Source: Candidatus Bathyarchaeota archaeon
GTDB taxonomy: Archaea; Thermoproteota; Bathyarchaeia; TCS64
Assembly (NCBI GenBank): GCA_018396515.1
Contig: JAGTQJ010000089.1
Coordinates: 1 to 6,612 of the forward strand
Direction: 5' to 3'
DNA length: 6,612 nt
Each line of letters begins with the position of its first letter. Positions within the stretch are counted from its first letter, which is position 1. This document shows, piece by piece, positions 1 to 5,637 of this stretch. A program made the position numbers and the translations under genes. The notes below the pieces were generated by a model that ran no database searches, had not been told where the DNA came from, and was given only the letters and a program-made list of their open reading frames with translations.

Positions 1-30
1 AATAAACTGGCCTGGTTCTATATTTAAGAG

Positions 31-35
31 GGTGA
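31..35 (+). promoter_or_regulatory. Ribosome binding site of fdhE
   Basis: GGTGA matches the archaeal anti-Shine-Dalgarno complement and is followed by exactly five bases and then TTG at 41. The same GGTGA-plus-five spacing precedes the preferred starts of the ATPase and prenyltransferase genes in this window. A TATA-like stretch at about 20-27 is too close to serve this start unless the leader is absent, so the real promoter probably lies before the window. Confidence 0.5.
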
Positions 36-40
36 ACTGT

Positions 41-901
41 TTGGCCAGATCTGATGTCAAAAAACAGATACTTGAATTAGATTCCGCCTGCAGAGATTTT
101 CCAAGGCACCTATCATCCCTAGAGCTTCAAAGGGCAGTATTAGAGATACTTATCCCATTATACGAGTCGCCTAAAAGGGGGGCTAGGAAATCCTTAAGCG
201 ATGAGGATTTGAATACCCTAGTGGAGAAGGCGGCCTCCTCAAAATTGCCCATCAGCGAGTTTTTAGAGGCCTCCTTCTTCGACGAATCCATCCTCTTGAC
301 ATTTGCTTCAAGGATAGCCGATTATTTAAGATATAAACATCCAGAGGGTGAGAGATTGAATGGAGTTCTAAAGGCCTTGAAATCTGGCGAGATCGATGCC
401 CGTGAGGCAGTGAAGGCCGTGATTGAAGAGGATGCTGGTTGGTTTATGGAACTGAGCGATAGACTATACACCGAAGCACCTTTACTTTTATTCTTGTTCG
501 AAGCTCCATTACGCCCCTTCTATGAGGAGCTGGCGAGGAGGCTTGAGGGTAGGTTCAGGGAGAGCTGGTGGGAGCCCATTTGCCCCATCTGCGGAAGAAG
601 GCCCACAGTTGCGAGAATTAGAGGGGGGAAAAGGTACGTTGTATGTGCCTACTGCGGCGTTGAGTATTTGATCGACTTATTCCTATGTGTGAATTGTGGG
701 AATAGAGATCCATATACCTTGGGATTCATCGTTTTTGATGATCTTCCAGAGTATGAATTGGATTACTGTGAAAAATGCAATCATTATATAAAGGTTATTC
801 ATGAAAGCAGATTAAAGAAGAGAATACCTGGGGGACTTGAAGATCTCCTTACAAACGAGTTGGATGCTCTTGCTAGAGAGATTGGGCTTGAACGTGTATA
901 A
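41..901 (+). CDS. fdhE: FdhE-like formate dehydrogenase accessory protein
   Basis: Soluble cytoplasmic protein of about 286 aa with four CxxC pairs in its C-terminal third (about residues 181/184, 202/205, 216/219 and 243/246: CPIC, CAYC, CVNC, CEKC). The order and spacing match the rubredoxin-like metal-binding region of FdhE, as do the 'C-NxY-IKV' segment after the last pair and a short acidic helical tail. The N-terminal ~150 residues are helical, as in the family, and the usual length is about 300 aa. In Enterobacteria FdhE helps mature respiratory formate dehydrogenase; whether this archaeal relative serves the same enzyme or another Mo/W oxidoreductase is inference, because no dehydrogenase gene lies in the window. 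Start: an in-frame GTG at 32 lies inside the ribosome-binding site GGTGA (31-35), so TTG at 41, five bases after it, is preferred. Codon use is AT-richer than in the genes to the right. It converges on the next gene with a 17-bp gap. Confidence 0.85.
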   Translation: MARSDVKKQILELDSACRDFPRHLSSLELQRAVLEILIPLYESPKRGARKSLSDEDLNTLVEKAASSKLPISEFLEASFFDESILLTFASRIADYLRYKHPEGERLNGVLKALKSGEIDAREAVKAVIEEDAGWFMELSDRLYTEAPLLLFLFEAPLRPFYEELARRLEGRFRESWWEPICPICGRRPTVARIRGGKRYVVCAYCGVEYLIDLFLCVNCGNRDPYTLGFIVFDDLPEYELDYCEKCNHYIKVIHESRLKKRIPGGLEDLLTNELDALAREIGLERV

Positions 902-921
902 AAATGCTAAATAATTATTTA
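902..921. terminator. Bidirectional AT-rich terminator between convergent genes
   Basis: A perfect 14-bp palindrome, TAAATAATTATTTA (908-921), fills the gap between the fdhE stop (899-901) and the stop of the opposing gene, which overlaps its right edge. A run of T on the minus strand (CATTTTTATA, 907-898) follows it for leftward transcription. Archaeal termination uses T-rich tracts more than GC hairpins, so an AT palindrome between two convergent stops is a plausible shared terminator. The function is inferred. Confidence 0.4.
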
Positions 922-1467
922 TCCCCATGGAATCTCTTCCCCCTTCTTCTTTATTATGAAATCCTCTCTTTTTTCTTCTCCATTACAGATCTCAACGATC
1001 TTTATTTCATCCTCATATTCAATGGTGGAGACCCAGATAGTATACTTGCCCGGAGGAAGATGAGCAAACTCATAATATCCATTTATTGGGTTGATCGATG
1101 TATACCTGTTTAAAGAGGGATGGCTCATATAAACCGAGCCCCCGGTCTTCACAGGCTTTCTTGTTGAACCGTCCAACACATAGCCGAAGATCCTGCCTCC
1201 TCCCTCCTCTGGCTCTAGGTGGAAGTCCAGGATAACCTCTTCTTCCCTCAAAATTTCTACGGAATGCCTCTGGGTTTTATACCTCTCAACAGTCACCTCA
1301 ATGAGGTGGCGGCCTGTGGATAGCCCATCGAACTGGTATGATCCGTCGAAGAGGGTTTTGGTCTCTTTCCCGTCGCAGGTGATTGTCACCCCCATAAGAG
1401 GCCTGCCTTCCTCATCGAATACATGCCCCGTTATTTTGCACTTGGCCTTCATATGTGCCCCTACCAT
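919..1467 (-). CDS. Two-repeat carboxypeptidase-regulatory-like (beta-sandwich) protein
   Basis: A protein of about 182 aa made of two tandem CarboxypepD_reg-like domains, about residues 8-87 and 91-171. Each starts with a 'I-G-V-DE' strand and continues through a 'G-Y-F-L-PG-Y/H-IEV' core: 'ITGHVFDEEGRPLMGVTI' with 'GSYQFDGLSTGRHLIEVTV' in the first, and 'IFGYVLDGSTRKPVKTGGSV' with 'GYYEFAHLPPGKYTIWVST' in the second. These transthyretin-like folds usually act as binding or structural modules in secreted or surface proteins. Here there is no signal peptide, transmembrane segment or attached enzyme domain, so a cytoplasmic location is likely and the partner is unknown. Start: ATG at 1467 follows GGGGAGG (1480-1474) by six bases and lies about 12 bases downstream of the start site predicted from the TATA-like box. 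An earlier in-frame TTG at 1482 would precede that site. No catalytic residues are visible, and no precise function is assigned. Confidence 0.8.
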   Translation of the reverse strand: MVGAHMKAKCKITGHVFDEEGRPLMGVTITCDGKETKTLFDGSYQFDGLSTGRHLIEVTVERYKTQRHSVEILREEEVILDFHLEPEEGGGRIFGYVLDGSTRKPVKTGGSVYMSHPSLNRYTSINPINGYYEFAHLPPGKYTIWVSTIEYEDEIKIVEICNGEEKREDFIIKKKGEEIPWG

Positions 1468-1500
1468 TAGGTTCCTCCCCAATCGCTCTTAAAGGCTGAC

Positions 1501-1508
1501 TTAAAAAT
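1501..1508 (-). promoter_or_regulatory. TATA-like box and start region for the beta-sandwich gene
   Basis: On the minus strand ATTTTTAA lies about 38 bases before ATG 1467. Transcription about 26 bases downstream would begin near 1479, leaving a short leader that carries the GGGGAGG ribosome-binding site. A second AT-rich stretch (CTTTAAG, about 1494-1488) is too close to the start to be the main box. Confidence 0.4.
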
Positions 1509-1561
1509 GGGTTTTTGATTGACCTTTCTGTGGACTTTACCACATAACTGAATCTACATAA

Positions 1562-1952
1562 GCCAACCAGTTCTTTAAGCTTGTTTCACCTGCTCATAAG
1601 CCCTTCGCCGATGGGGTAAGGGCGACCTATGAGAGGTTTAAGATGGGGAAGGAAAGTTGCTTAACTTGATTCCGATGCTATCTCTTTGCATATAGATGTT
1701 CCTATAAGTATAAAGGTCCACGTACTTAAAGACGCTAGTTCTGAGCTACTCATAGCTATAAGGGAGGACTCGAAAATTACAGCCGGGCCTCAGTATACGA
1801 CGCCTATCCCGCGGGAGGAGGCTATCATCGTAAGTATGGAGGCAACCACACCTGTAAACCCTAGGAATGCGGGAGGCCTAAGCCATATAACGCCAAGCTT
1901 TATGGGAGATGGGGAAAGGGCCTACCTTTACACCTTTCTATTGATGGATTAA
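1562..1952 (+). pseudogene. Possible frameshifted gene remnant of unknown family
   Basis: Two open frames abut. The first (1562-1669) encodes 35 residues including 'FFKLVSPAHKPFADGVRATY'. The second (1665-1952) encodes 95 residues including 'ISIKVHVLKDASSELL' and 'NPRNAGGLSHITPS'. They overlap by five bases, and removal of one base near 1655-1667 would fuse them into about 129 residues. Both use AGG, ATA and GAG codons like the flanking genes and read like ordinary soluble protein. The first frame has no start codon before ATG 1643 and is closed by TAA at 1559, so the 5' end is missing. The second could begin only at TTG 1686 (88 aa), with no convincing ribosome-binding site. I do not recognise the family; a weak resemblance to acetamidase/formamidase proteins did not hold up. 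Alternatives are a genuine 88-aa hypothetical gene from TTG 1686, or chance open frames. Confidence 0.35.
1593..1633. repeat. Imperfect inverted repeat (potential hairpin)
   Basis: CTCATA (1593-1598) pairs perfectly with TATGAG (1628-1633), and GCCCTT (1600-1605) with AAGGGC (1618-1623). The two 6-bp helices are separated by a small asymmetric internal loop, and the terminal loop is 12 bases. It has no adjacent T-tract, so it does not look like a terminator, and no C/D or H/ACA box is visible. It lies inside the first open frame of the proposed gene remnant and may be incidental to it. Confidence 0.35.
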
Positions 1953-2088
1953 ATGCGTAATGAAGATAAACATAAGATATGAAAGTTCTCAACAACTCAC
2001 AAAGCCTTCACAACATAGCATTATAATAATACACTTATTTCTTAGAGGGGCAATATTCGGAGATGCAGAAAACCCTTCCATGTTCGAG

Positions 2089-2096
2089 TTTAAATA
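2089..2096 (+). promoter_or_regulatory. TATA-like box for the radical SAM gene
   Basis: TTTAAATA lies in an otherwise GC-mixed context, centred about 33 bases before the TTG start at 2125. Initiation about 26 bases downstream would be near 2119, giving a leader of only about six bases. This fits the weak ribosome-binding site (GAGG at 2117-2120) and suggests nearly leaderless translation. The 1953-2088 stretch upstream is AT-rich and shows no gene. Confidence 0.5.
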
Positions 2097-2124
2097 ATGG
2101 GAGGACCCCGGATTTTGAGGAGAG

Positions 2125-3849
2125 TTGGGAAGGCCTGACCTAGTCTTACTACATGCTCCAAGCGTCTACGACTTCAGGAGGCGCTTCGCCATGTATGGGC
2201 CCATCAGCGACGTAATACCATCAACGCCAATCTTCGAGATGTACCCCCTCGGCTTCGTCAGCATAGTCGGCTACCTTGAGGCTAGGGGCTATAACACGCG
2301 CATCGTTAATCTGGCCGTTAAGATGCTCAGGGATAGGGAGTTCGATGTCGAGAGAACGATATCGAAGCTTGATCCCCTGGCCTTCGGGATAGATCTCCAC
2401 TGGATGGTCCACGCCTCAGGGAGCCTGGACATCGCGGAGATCGTCAAGAGATACCATCCTGAGACCCCGATCATCGTGGGCGGCCTCTCCGCGACCTATT
2501 ATCATGAGGAGATCATAAAGGGCTTCCCTCAGGTAGATTATATTCTCAGGGGGGACTCGACCGAGAGGCCCCTCCTCCACCTACTAGAGGATATCGAGGC
2601 TGGGAGGGAGCCCGAGGGGGTCGAGAACCTGACGTGGAGGAGCGGGGATGGAAGGATCAGGGTCAACCCCCTATCCCATGTTCCAGAAAGCCTGGATGAC
2701 CTTGGGCTGGACTATGGCGACATGGTGAGCCTGGTTGTCAGGCATAGGAGCCTCGAGGAGAACCTCCCATATGAGGGGTTCATGGACTACCCCTTCACGG
2801 CCCTCCTCACCTGCAAGGGATGCCTATATAACTGCGTTACCTGCGGGGGCTCCAGGTTCGCCTATAGGAAATTCTTCAACAGGGATAAACCAGCCTTTAA
2901 GTCCCCGGAGAGGCTCTTGGAGGAGGTGCTGGCTGTGAGCGAGTACTTCGACGCCCCCATCTTCCTACTGGGCGATCTCAGACAGGGGGGAGAGAGGTAC
3001 GCTGAGATGATCCTGAGGGGGATAGGGAGGGAGGGGGTAGACAACACCCTAACCCTGGAGCTCTTCACCCCGGCCTCCAGGTCCTTCCTAGAGGCGATTG
3101 CTGGGAGCTGTGAGAGGTTCGCCTTGGAGATCTCTCCAGAGACCCATGACGACGCGGTGAGGAGGCTCCAAGGACGCCCCTACAGCTCCTCGGAGCTGGA
3201 GAGGACCGTAGAGGAGGCCATGAGGCTTGATTGCGAGAAGTTCGACGTCTTCTTCATGGTCGGCATCCCGGGCCAGACGGTGGATTCAACCCTAGAATCG
3301 GTCGAGTACTCCAAGAGGCTCCTTGAGAGGTTTGGTAGGGGGGGAAGGCTTCACACCTTCATAGCTCCCATGGCCCCATTCCTGGACCCCGGGAGCCTCG
3401 CCTTCGAATATCCAGCTCGACATGGATACAGGAGGCTCTACTCATCCCTCAGGGAGCATAGGGATGCCCTGCTCCAGCCATGCTGGAAACTCATACTCAA
3501 CTATGAGACGAGGTGGATGACGAGAGACCAGATAGCTGAGGCGACATACAAGGCCATGATGAGGATGAATGAGGTGAAAATGGAGATGGGGGTGATAGAG
3601 AGGGAGGTGGGGGAGAGAGTGGCGGAGGGATTGGCACTTGCCTGGGAGATAATGTGCAGAATAGATGCCGTCAACACGCTGGATGAGGAGGATTCGAAGA
3701 AGGCGTACGAGGAGCTTAGGCTGAAGGTGGAGAGGTCGGCTAAGTGGACGGAGTACTCCAAGAGGGAGTTGAGACCCCAGGCTAGAGCAGGGGTCAGACT
3801 CAGAGGGGCTCTCAAGCACCTTATTAGGACTCACCTGAGGAGGAGGTGA
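2125..3849 (+). CDS. B12-binding domain/radical SAM protein, Ta0216-like family
   Basis: A 574-aa cytoplasmic iron-sulfur enzyme. Residues ~1-155 form a B12-binding-type Rossmann domain: 'PDLVLLHAPSVYDFR', then 'TPIIVGGLSATYYHEEIIKG' and 'VDYILRGDSTERPLLHLLED'. It lacks the classical DxHxxG cobalamin histidine motif, as many members of the B12-binding radical SAM class do. The radical SAM core (~220-440) carries C233-x3-C237-x2-C240 for the 4Fe-4S cluster, with an extra cysteine at 230, the strand-helix 'ALEISPETHDDAVRRLQGRP' and the loop 'VGIPGQT'. The ~130-residue C-terminal part is helical and ends in a basic tail. The opening segment with 'YGPISDVIPSTPIFEMYPLG' and the full length resemble the archaeal Ta0216 family, whose reaction is unknown; this family call is from memory. 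The start is TTG at 2125, with an in-frame TGA at 2116-2118 just upstream. The gene overlaps the opposing ATPase gene by 26 bp. Substrate is unassigned. Confidence 0.85.
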   Translation: MGRPDLVLLHAPSVYDFRRRFAMYGPISDVIPSTPIFEMYPLGFVSIVGYLEARGYNTRIVNLAVKMLRDREFDVERTISKLDPLAFGIDLHWMVHASGSLDIAEIVKRYHPETPIIVGGLSATYYHEEIIKGFPQVDYILRGDSTERPLLHLLEDIEAGREPEGVENLTWRSGDGRIRVNPLSHVPESLDDLGLDYGDMVSLVVRHRSLEENLPYEGFMDYPFTALLTCKGCLYNCVTCGGSRFAYRKFFNRDKPAFKSPERLLEEVLAVSEYFDAPIFLLGDLRQGGERYAEMILRGIGREGVDNTLTLELFTPASRSFLEAIAGSCERFALEISPETHDDAVRRLQGRPYSSSELERTVEEAMRLDCEKFDVFFMVGIPGQTVDSTLESVEYSKRLLERFGRGGRLHTFIAPMAPFLDPGSLAFEYPARHGYRRLYSSLREHRDALLQPCWKLILNYETRWMTRDQIAEATYKAMMRMNEVKMEMGVIEREVGERVAEGLALAWEIMCRIDAVNTLDEEDSKKAYEELRLKVERSAKWTEYSKRELRPQARAGVRLRGALKHLIRTHLRRR

Positions 3850-4792
3850 AGAGGAGAGAGCTCACCTCCTCCAAGGCCTCCAGCCCCTTCACCTCGAAGG
3901 GGAGAAGGGGTAGGGTCACTATCTCCATAGATCCCTCATAGAGCCTCTCCATCTCCCTCACATACTCCATCTGCATCTCCCTTCTCTTCCTATAGAACTC
4001 CGAGGATTGGGACGCCTTTTCATCCACTATATAGTTGAGGATCACGGCGGAGGGCCTGAGGCCGTAGCCCTTCAACTCATCCACCACCCTCTTGGTCTGG
4101 CTCACTCCCAAGGACTCTGGGATCGTGACCAGTATGGCGGTGGTCTTCCGATCCTTAAGCATCGAGAGGACATCCTCAGCCAACCTCCTCCACTCCTCTA
4201 TGATGCTTAGAGGATCCCTCTTCGCCCTACCCCTGGTGAGGATCTCAAGGGCGGTCCTGACCCTAAGGTATAGCTTAGAGGCCTCTCCGAGATGCCTGTA
4301 GAATTTGTCCTGCAGCTTTATCAGCGATAGGGTGCCACCCGCGGGCGCGGTGTCCCAGACTATCACATCATACTTGGATCCCCTATACAGATCGTATATA
4401 TAGCTCAGGGCGAACTCCTGGTCTATGCCAGGGGCGTTGGCAACATAATCTATTATCTCCTCATCGACCGGCAGGAAGGAGGAGACCACCTCATATACCT
4501 CCCAGCCGAACCTCTCCTTCCACATCTCAACCACAACATCATAGTCTAGCTCCACGGCCTCCAAGCCCTCCACGCCCTTTACCGGGGTGATCTCTCCCCT
4601 CACATCGAGCTCGAGGATATCGGAGAGTGATGGGGTTGGATCGGTGGAGAGGAGAAGAGCTTTGAGGCCCCTCTCCGAGAAGTGTAGGGCCGTGGCTGAG
4701 GCAGTGGTAGTCTTCCCGACACCCCCCTTCCCACAGAACATGACTATCCTAGGCCTCTCCACATCCAGAAAGCTCAGGCTCCCCCGACGCAT
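3824..4792 (-). CDS. ArsA/Get3-type P-loop ATPase, single domain, no CxxC
   Basis: A 322-aa cytoplasmic ATPase of the SIMIBI class. It has the deviant Walker A GKGGVGKTT (residues 21-29), a switch I-like 'STDPTPSLSDIL' (49-60), a switch II-like 'DTAPAGGTLSLI' (147-158) and the terminal 'LPLLPFEVKGLEAL' segment typical of Get3/ArsA. The family couples ATP hydrolysis to tail-anchored membrane protein targeting (Get3) or to arsenite export (ArsA, usually a two-domain protein). Here only one ATPase domain is present. The segment that carries the Get3 zinc CxxC (about 252-275, 'LNYIVDEKASQSSEFYRKRR') has no cysteine, and the usual DTAPTGHT has become DTAPAGGT. The client is therefore open; chaperone-like membrane-protein delivery is an inference, and arsenite transport is unlikely without an ArsB or ArsR neighbour. 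Start: ATG 4792 follows AGGTGA by five bases, while the in-frame GTG 4801 lies inside that ribosome-binding site. It is divergent from the methyltransferase gene. Confidence 0.85.
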   Translation of the reverse strand: MRRGSLSFLDVERPRIVMFCGKGGVGKTTTASATALHFSERGLKALLLSTDPTPSLSDILELDVRGEITPVKGVEGLEAVELDYDVVVEMWKERFGWEVYEVVSSFLPVDEEIIDYVANAPGIDQEFALSYIYDLYRGSKYDVIVWDTAPAGGTLSLIKLQDKFYRHLGEASKLYLRVRTALEILTRGRAKRDPLSIIEEWRRLAEDVLSMLKDRKTTAILVTIPESLGVSQTKRVVDELKGYGLRPSAVILNYIVDEKASQSSEFYRKRREMQMEYVREMERLYEGSMEIVTLPLLPFEVKGLEALEEVSSLLFTSSSGES

Positions 4793-4797
4793 GCCAC

Positions 4798-4803
4798 TCA
4801 CCT
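4798..4803 (-). promoter_or_regulatory. Ribosome binding site that decides the ATPase start
   Basis: AGGTGA on the minus strand is followed by five bases (GTGGC) and ATG 4792. The GTG within it (4801-4799) is in frame and would add three residues, but choosing it would leave only a poor ribosome-binding match upstream (GGGTGGTA, ending one base before that GTG). Confidence 0.6.
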
Positions 4804-4820
4804 ACCACCCGCCAGGTAAT

Positions 4821-4850
4821 GGATAAAGGTTCTCAAGCCGACTTTTTATC
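4821..4850. promoter_or_regulatory. Divergent promoter region between the ATPase and methyltransferase genes
   Basis: Two TATA-like elements lie in the 89-bp gap. CTTTTTATC (4842-4850) is centred about 36 bases before the methyltransferase ATG, which predicts a leader of about ten bases. Read on the other strand as GATAAAAAG it is 54 bases before the ATPase ATG, predicting a leader of about 28 bases that contains the AGGTGA site. A second leftward element (CCTTTATCC, 4829-4821) could also serve the ATPase with a shorter leader. One box may therefore serve both directions. Confidence 0.45.
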
Positions 4851-4881
4851 TGGGTGACGGGGACGTTCCTTCGGGATCCTC

Positions 4882-5586
4882 ATGTGGAGGGAGATCACCG
4901 AGGCCCTGGAGAAGATCGTCGATGTATATGAGAGGGCAAACCACATAATATCCCTCTTCCAGGATGACAGGGCTAGGATGAGGGGTTTAGAGCTCATAGA
5001 TAAACGGGAGGGGATCACCCTTGAGCTTGGGACAGGGCCCGGAAACTTCGCCCTAATGCTCCTGAGAAGGCTCAGGGGACCGTTGATATGCCTGGACTAC
5101 TCCAATATCATGTTATGTAAGGCTAAGGAGAGGTTATCCCGCCGCGCCCACCTCGTAAGAGGGGTCTTCGAGGCGATTCCTCTAAGGAGGGGAGTCGCCT
5201 CCCTAGCAGCAGCGGCATACTCGCTCCGAGACTCTAAGAAGAAGCTTAAGGTGATGGCGGAGGTGGCCCGCATCCTAAAAGCTGGAGGGGAATTCCTAGT
5301 TGTGGATGTGGGTAAGCCGGATAACCCATTATACAGGGAATTCCTCTCCCTATACCTCCAATGGGTCGTCCCGATGCTCGCAGGGCTATGCGTGGGATAT
5401 GGCCCGAGGAACCCTTGGAGCATGATATACCACTCCTACAATCTCCTACCTCCCAACCGAGAACTCCTTAAGACGCTAAAGACCATATTTGGAGGTGCAG
5501 AGCTCGAAGAGCGGGTGAATGGAAGCCTAATCATCGCGGTTGCCCATAAAATGCCAGAATCCTCCATCAAAACCCCTAAAATCTGA
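4882..5586 (+). CDS. ubiE: UbiE/MenG-type quinone C-methyltransferase
   Basis: A 234-aa class I SAM-dependent methyltransferase. Motif I is 'LELGTGPGN' (47-55), the acidic residue ending strand 2 is in 'CLDYSN' (D72), 'AYSLRDSKKKLKVMAEVARI' fits the 'GLRN/SLRD-...-REMYRVLK' signature of UbiE/COQ5, and 'LKAGGEFLVVDVGKPDNPL' (132-150) matches the family's 'LKPGG-LV-LE-SKP-NP' run. The conserved 'Y-WVVPMLAGL' and 'SYNLLPPNRELLKTLKTIFG' parts follow in order. UbiE/MenG methylates the ring of demethylmenaquinone or a benzoquinone precursor, the last step of the pathway, at the membrane face. The neighbouring MenA-type prenyltransferase, which makes the substrate, supports a quinone role; whether the product is menaquinone or another archaeal quinone cannot be told. 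ATG 4882 has only a weak ribosome-binding match (GGGATCC) and probably a short leader. A generic methyltransferase is the main alternative. Confidence 0.8.
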   Translation: MWREITEALEKIVDVYERANHIISLFQDDRARMRGLELIDKREGITLELGTGPGNFALMLLRRLRGPLICLDYSNIMLCKAKERLSRRAHLVRGVFEAIPLRRGVASLAAAAYSLRDSKKKLKVMAEVARILKAGGEFLVVDVGKPDNPLYREFLSLYLQWVVPMLAGLCVGYGPRNPWSMIYHSYNLLPPNRELLKTLKTIFGGAELEERVNGSLIIAVAHKMPESSIKTPKI

Positions 5587-5597
5587 AAATGTTATGT

Positions 5598-5613
5598 GGG
5601 GGCCTCAGCCCTC
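5598..5613 (-). terminator. Small hairpin between the convergent quinone genes
   Basis: GGGGGC (5598-5603) and GCCCTC (5608-5613) can form a 6-bp stem with one G-U pair and a 4-base loop. For leftward transcription out of the prenyltransferase gene it is followed by a T-richer stretch (CATTTTCAGATTTT on the minus strand, about 5591-5578). It could be a weak terminator for that gene, but overlapping the methyltransferase 3' end argues for caution. Confidence 0.25.
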
Positions 5614-5637
5614 TACGTCGACGGCCAAGAGGAAACA

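Noticed and set aside
904..1113. A 69-codon plus-strand open frame over the 3' part of the beta-sandwich gene
   Set aside because: It is antisense to a gene with clear domain repeats, and its hydrophobic opening is the complement of a Glu/Lys-rich tail.
1577..1588. A 12-base direct repeat, AAGCTTGTTTCA, also at 6593-6604
   Set aside because: One exact 12-mer match is about what chance gives in a 6.6-kb window, and the flanks do not extend the match.
1483..2124. Search of the gap for a tRNA, C/D-box RNA, CRISPR repeats or insertion-sequence ends
   Set aside because: No cloverleaf or TΨC-type GGTTCRA motif, no RTGATGA/CTGA box pair, no regularly spaced repeats and no terminal inverted repeats with target duplications were visible.
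2062..2142. A 26-codon open frame starting at ATG 2062 and overlapping the radical SAM start
   Set aside because: It would span the TATA-like box of the next gene, has no properly spaced ribosome-binding site, and its sequence is not protein-like; probably chance.
3442..3834. Long minus-strand open frames of 130 and 104 codons inside the radical SAM gene
   Set aside because: They lie fully antisense to a well-supported gene, have low-complexity Leu/Pro/His- or Ser-rich translations, and reflect the high GC content of that gene.
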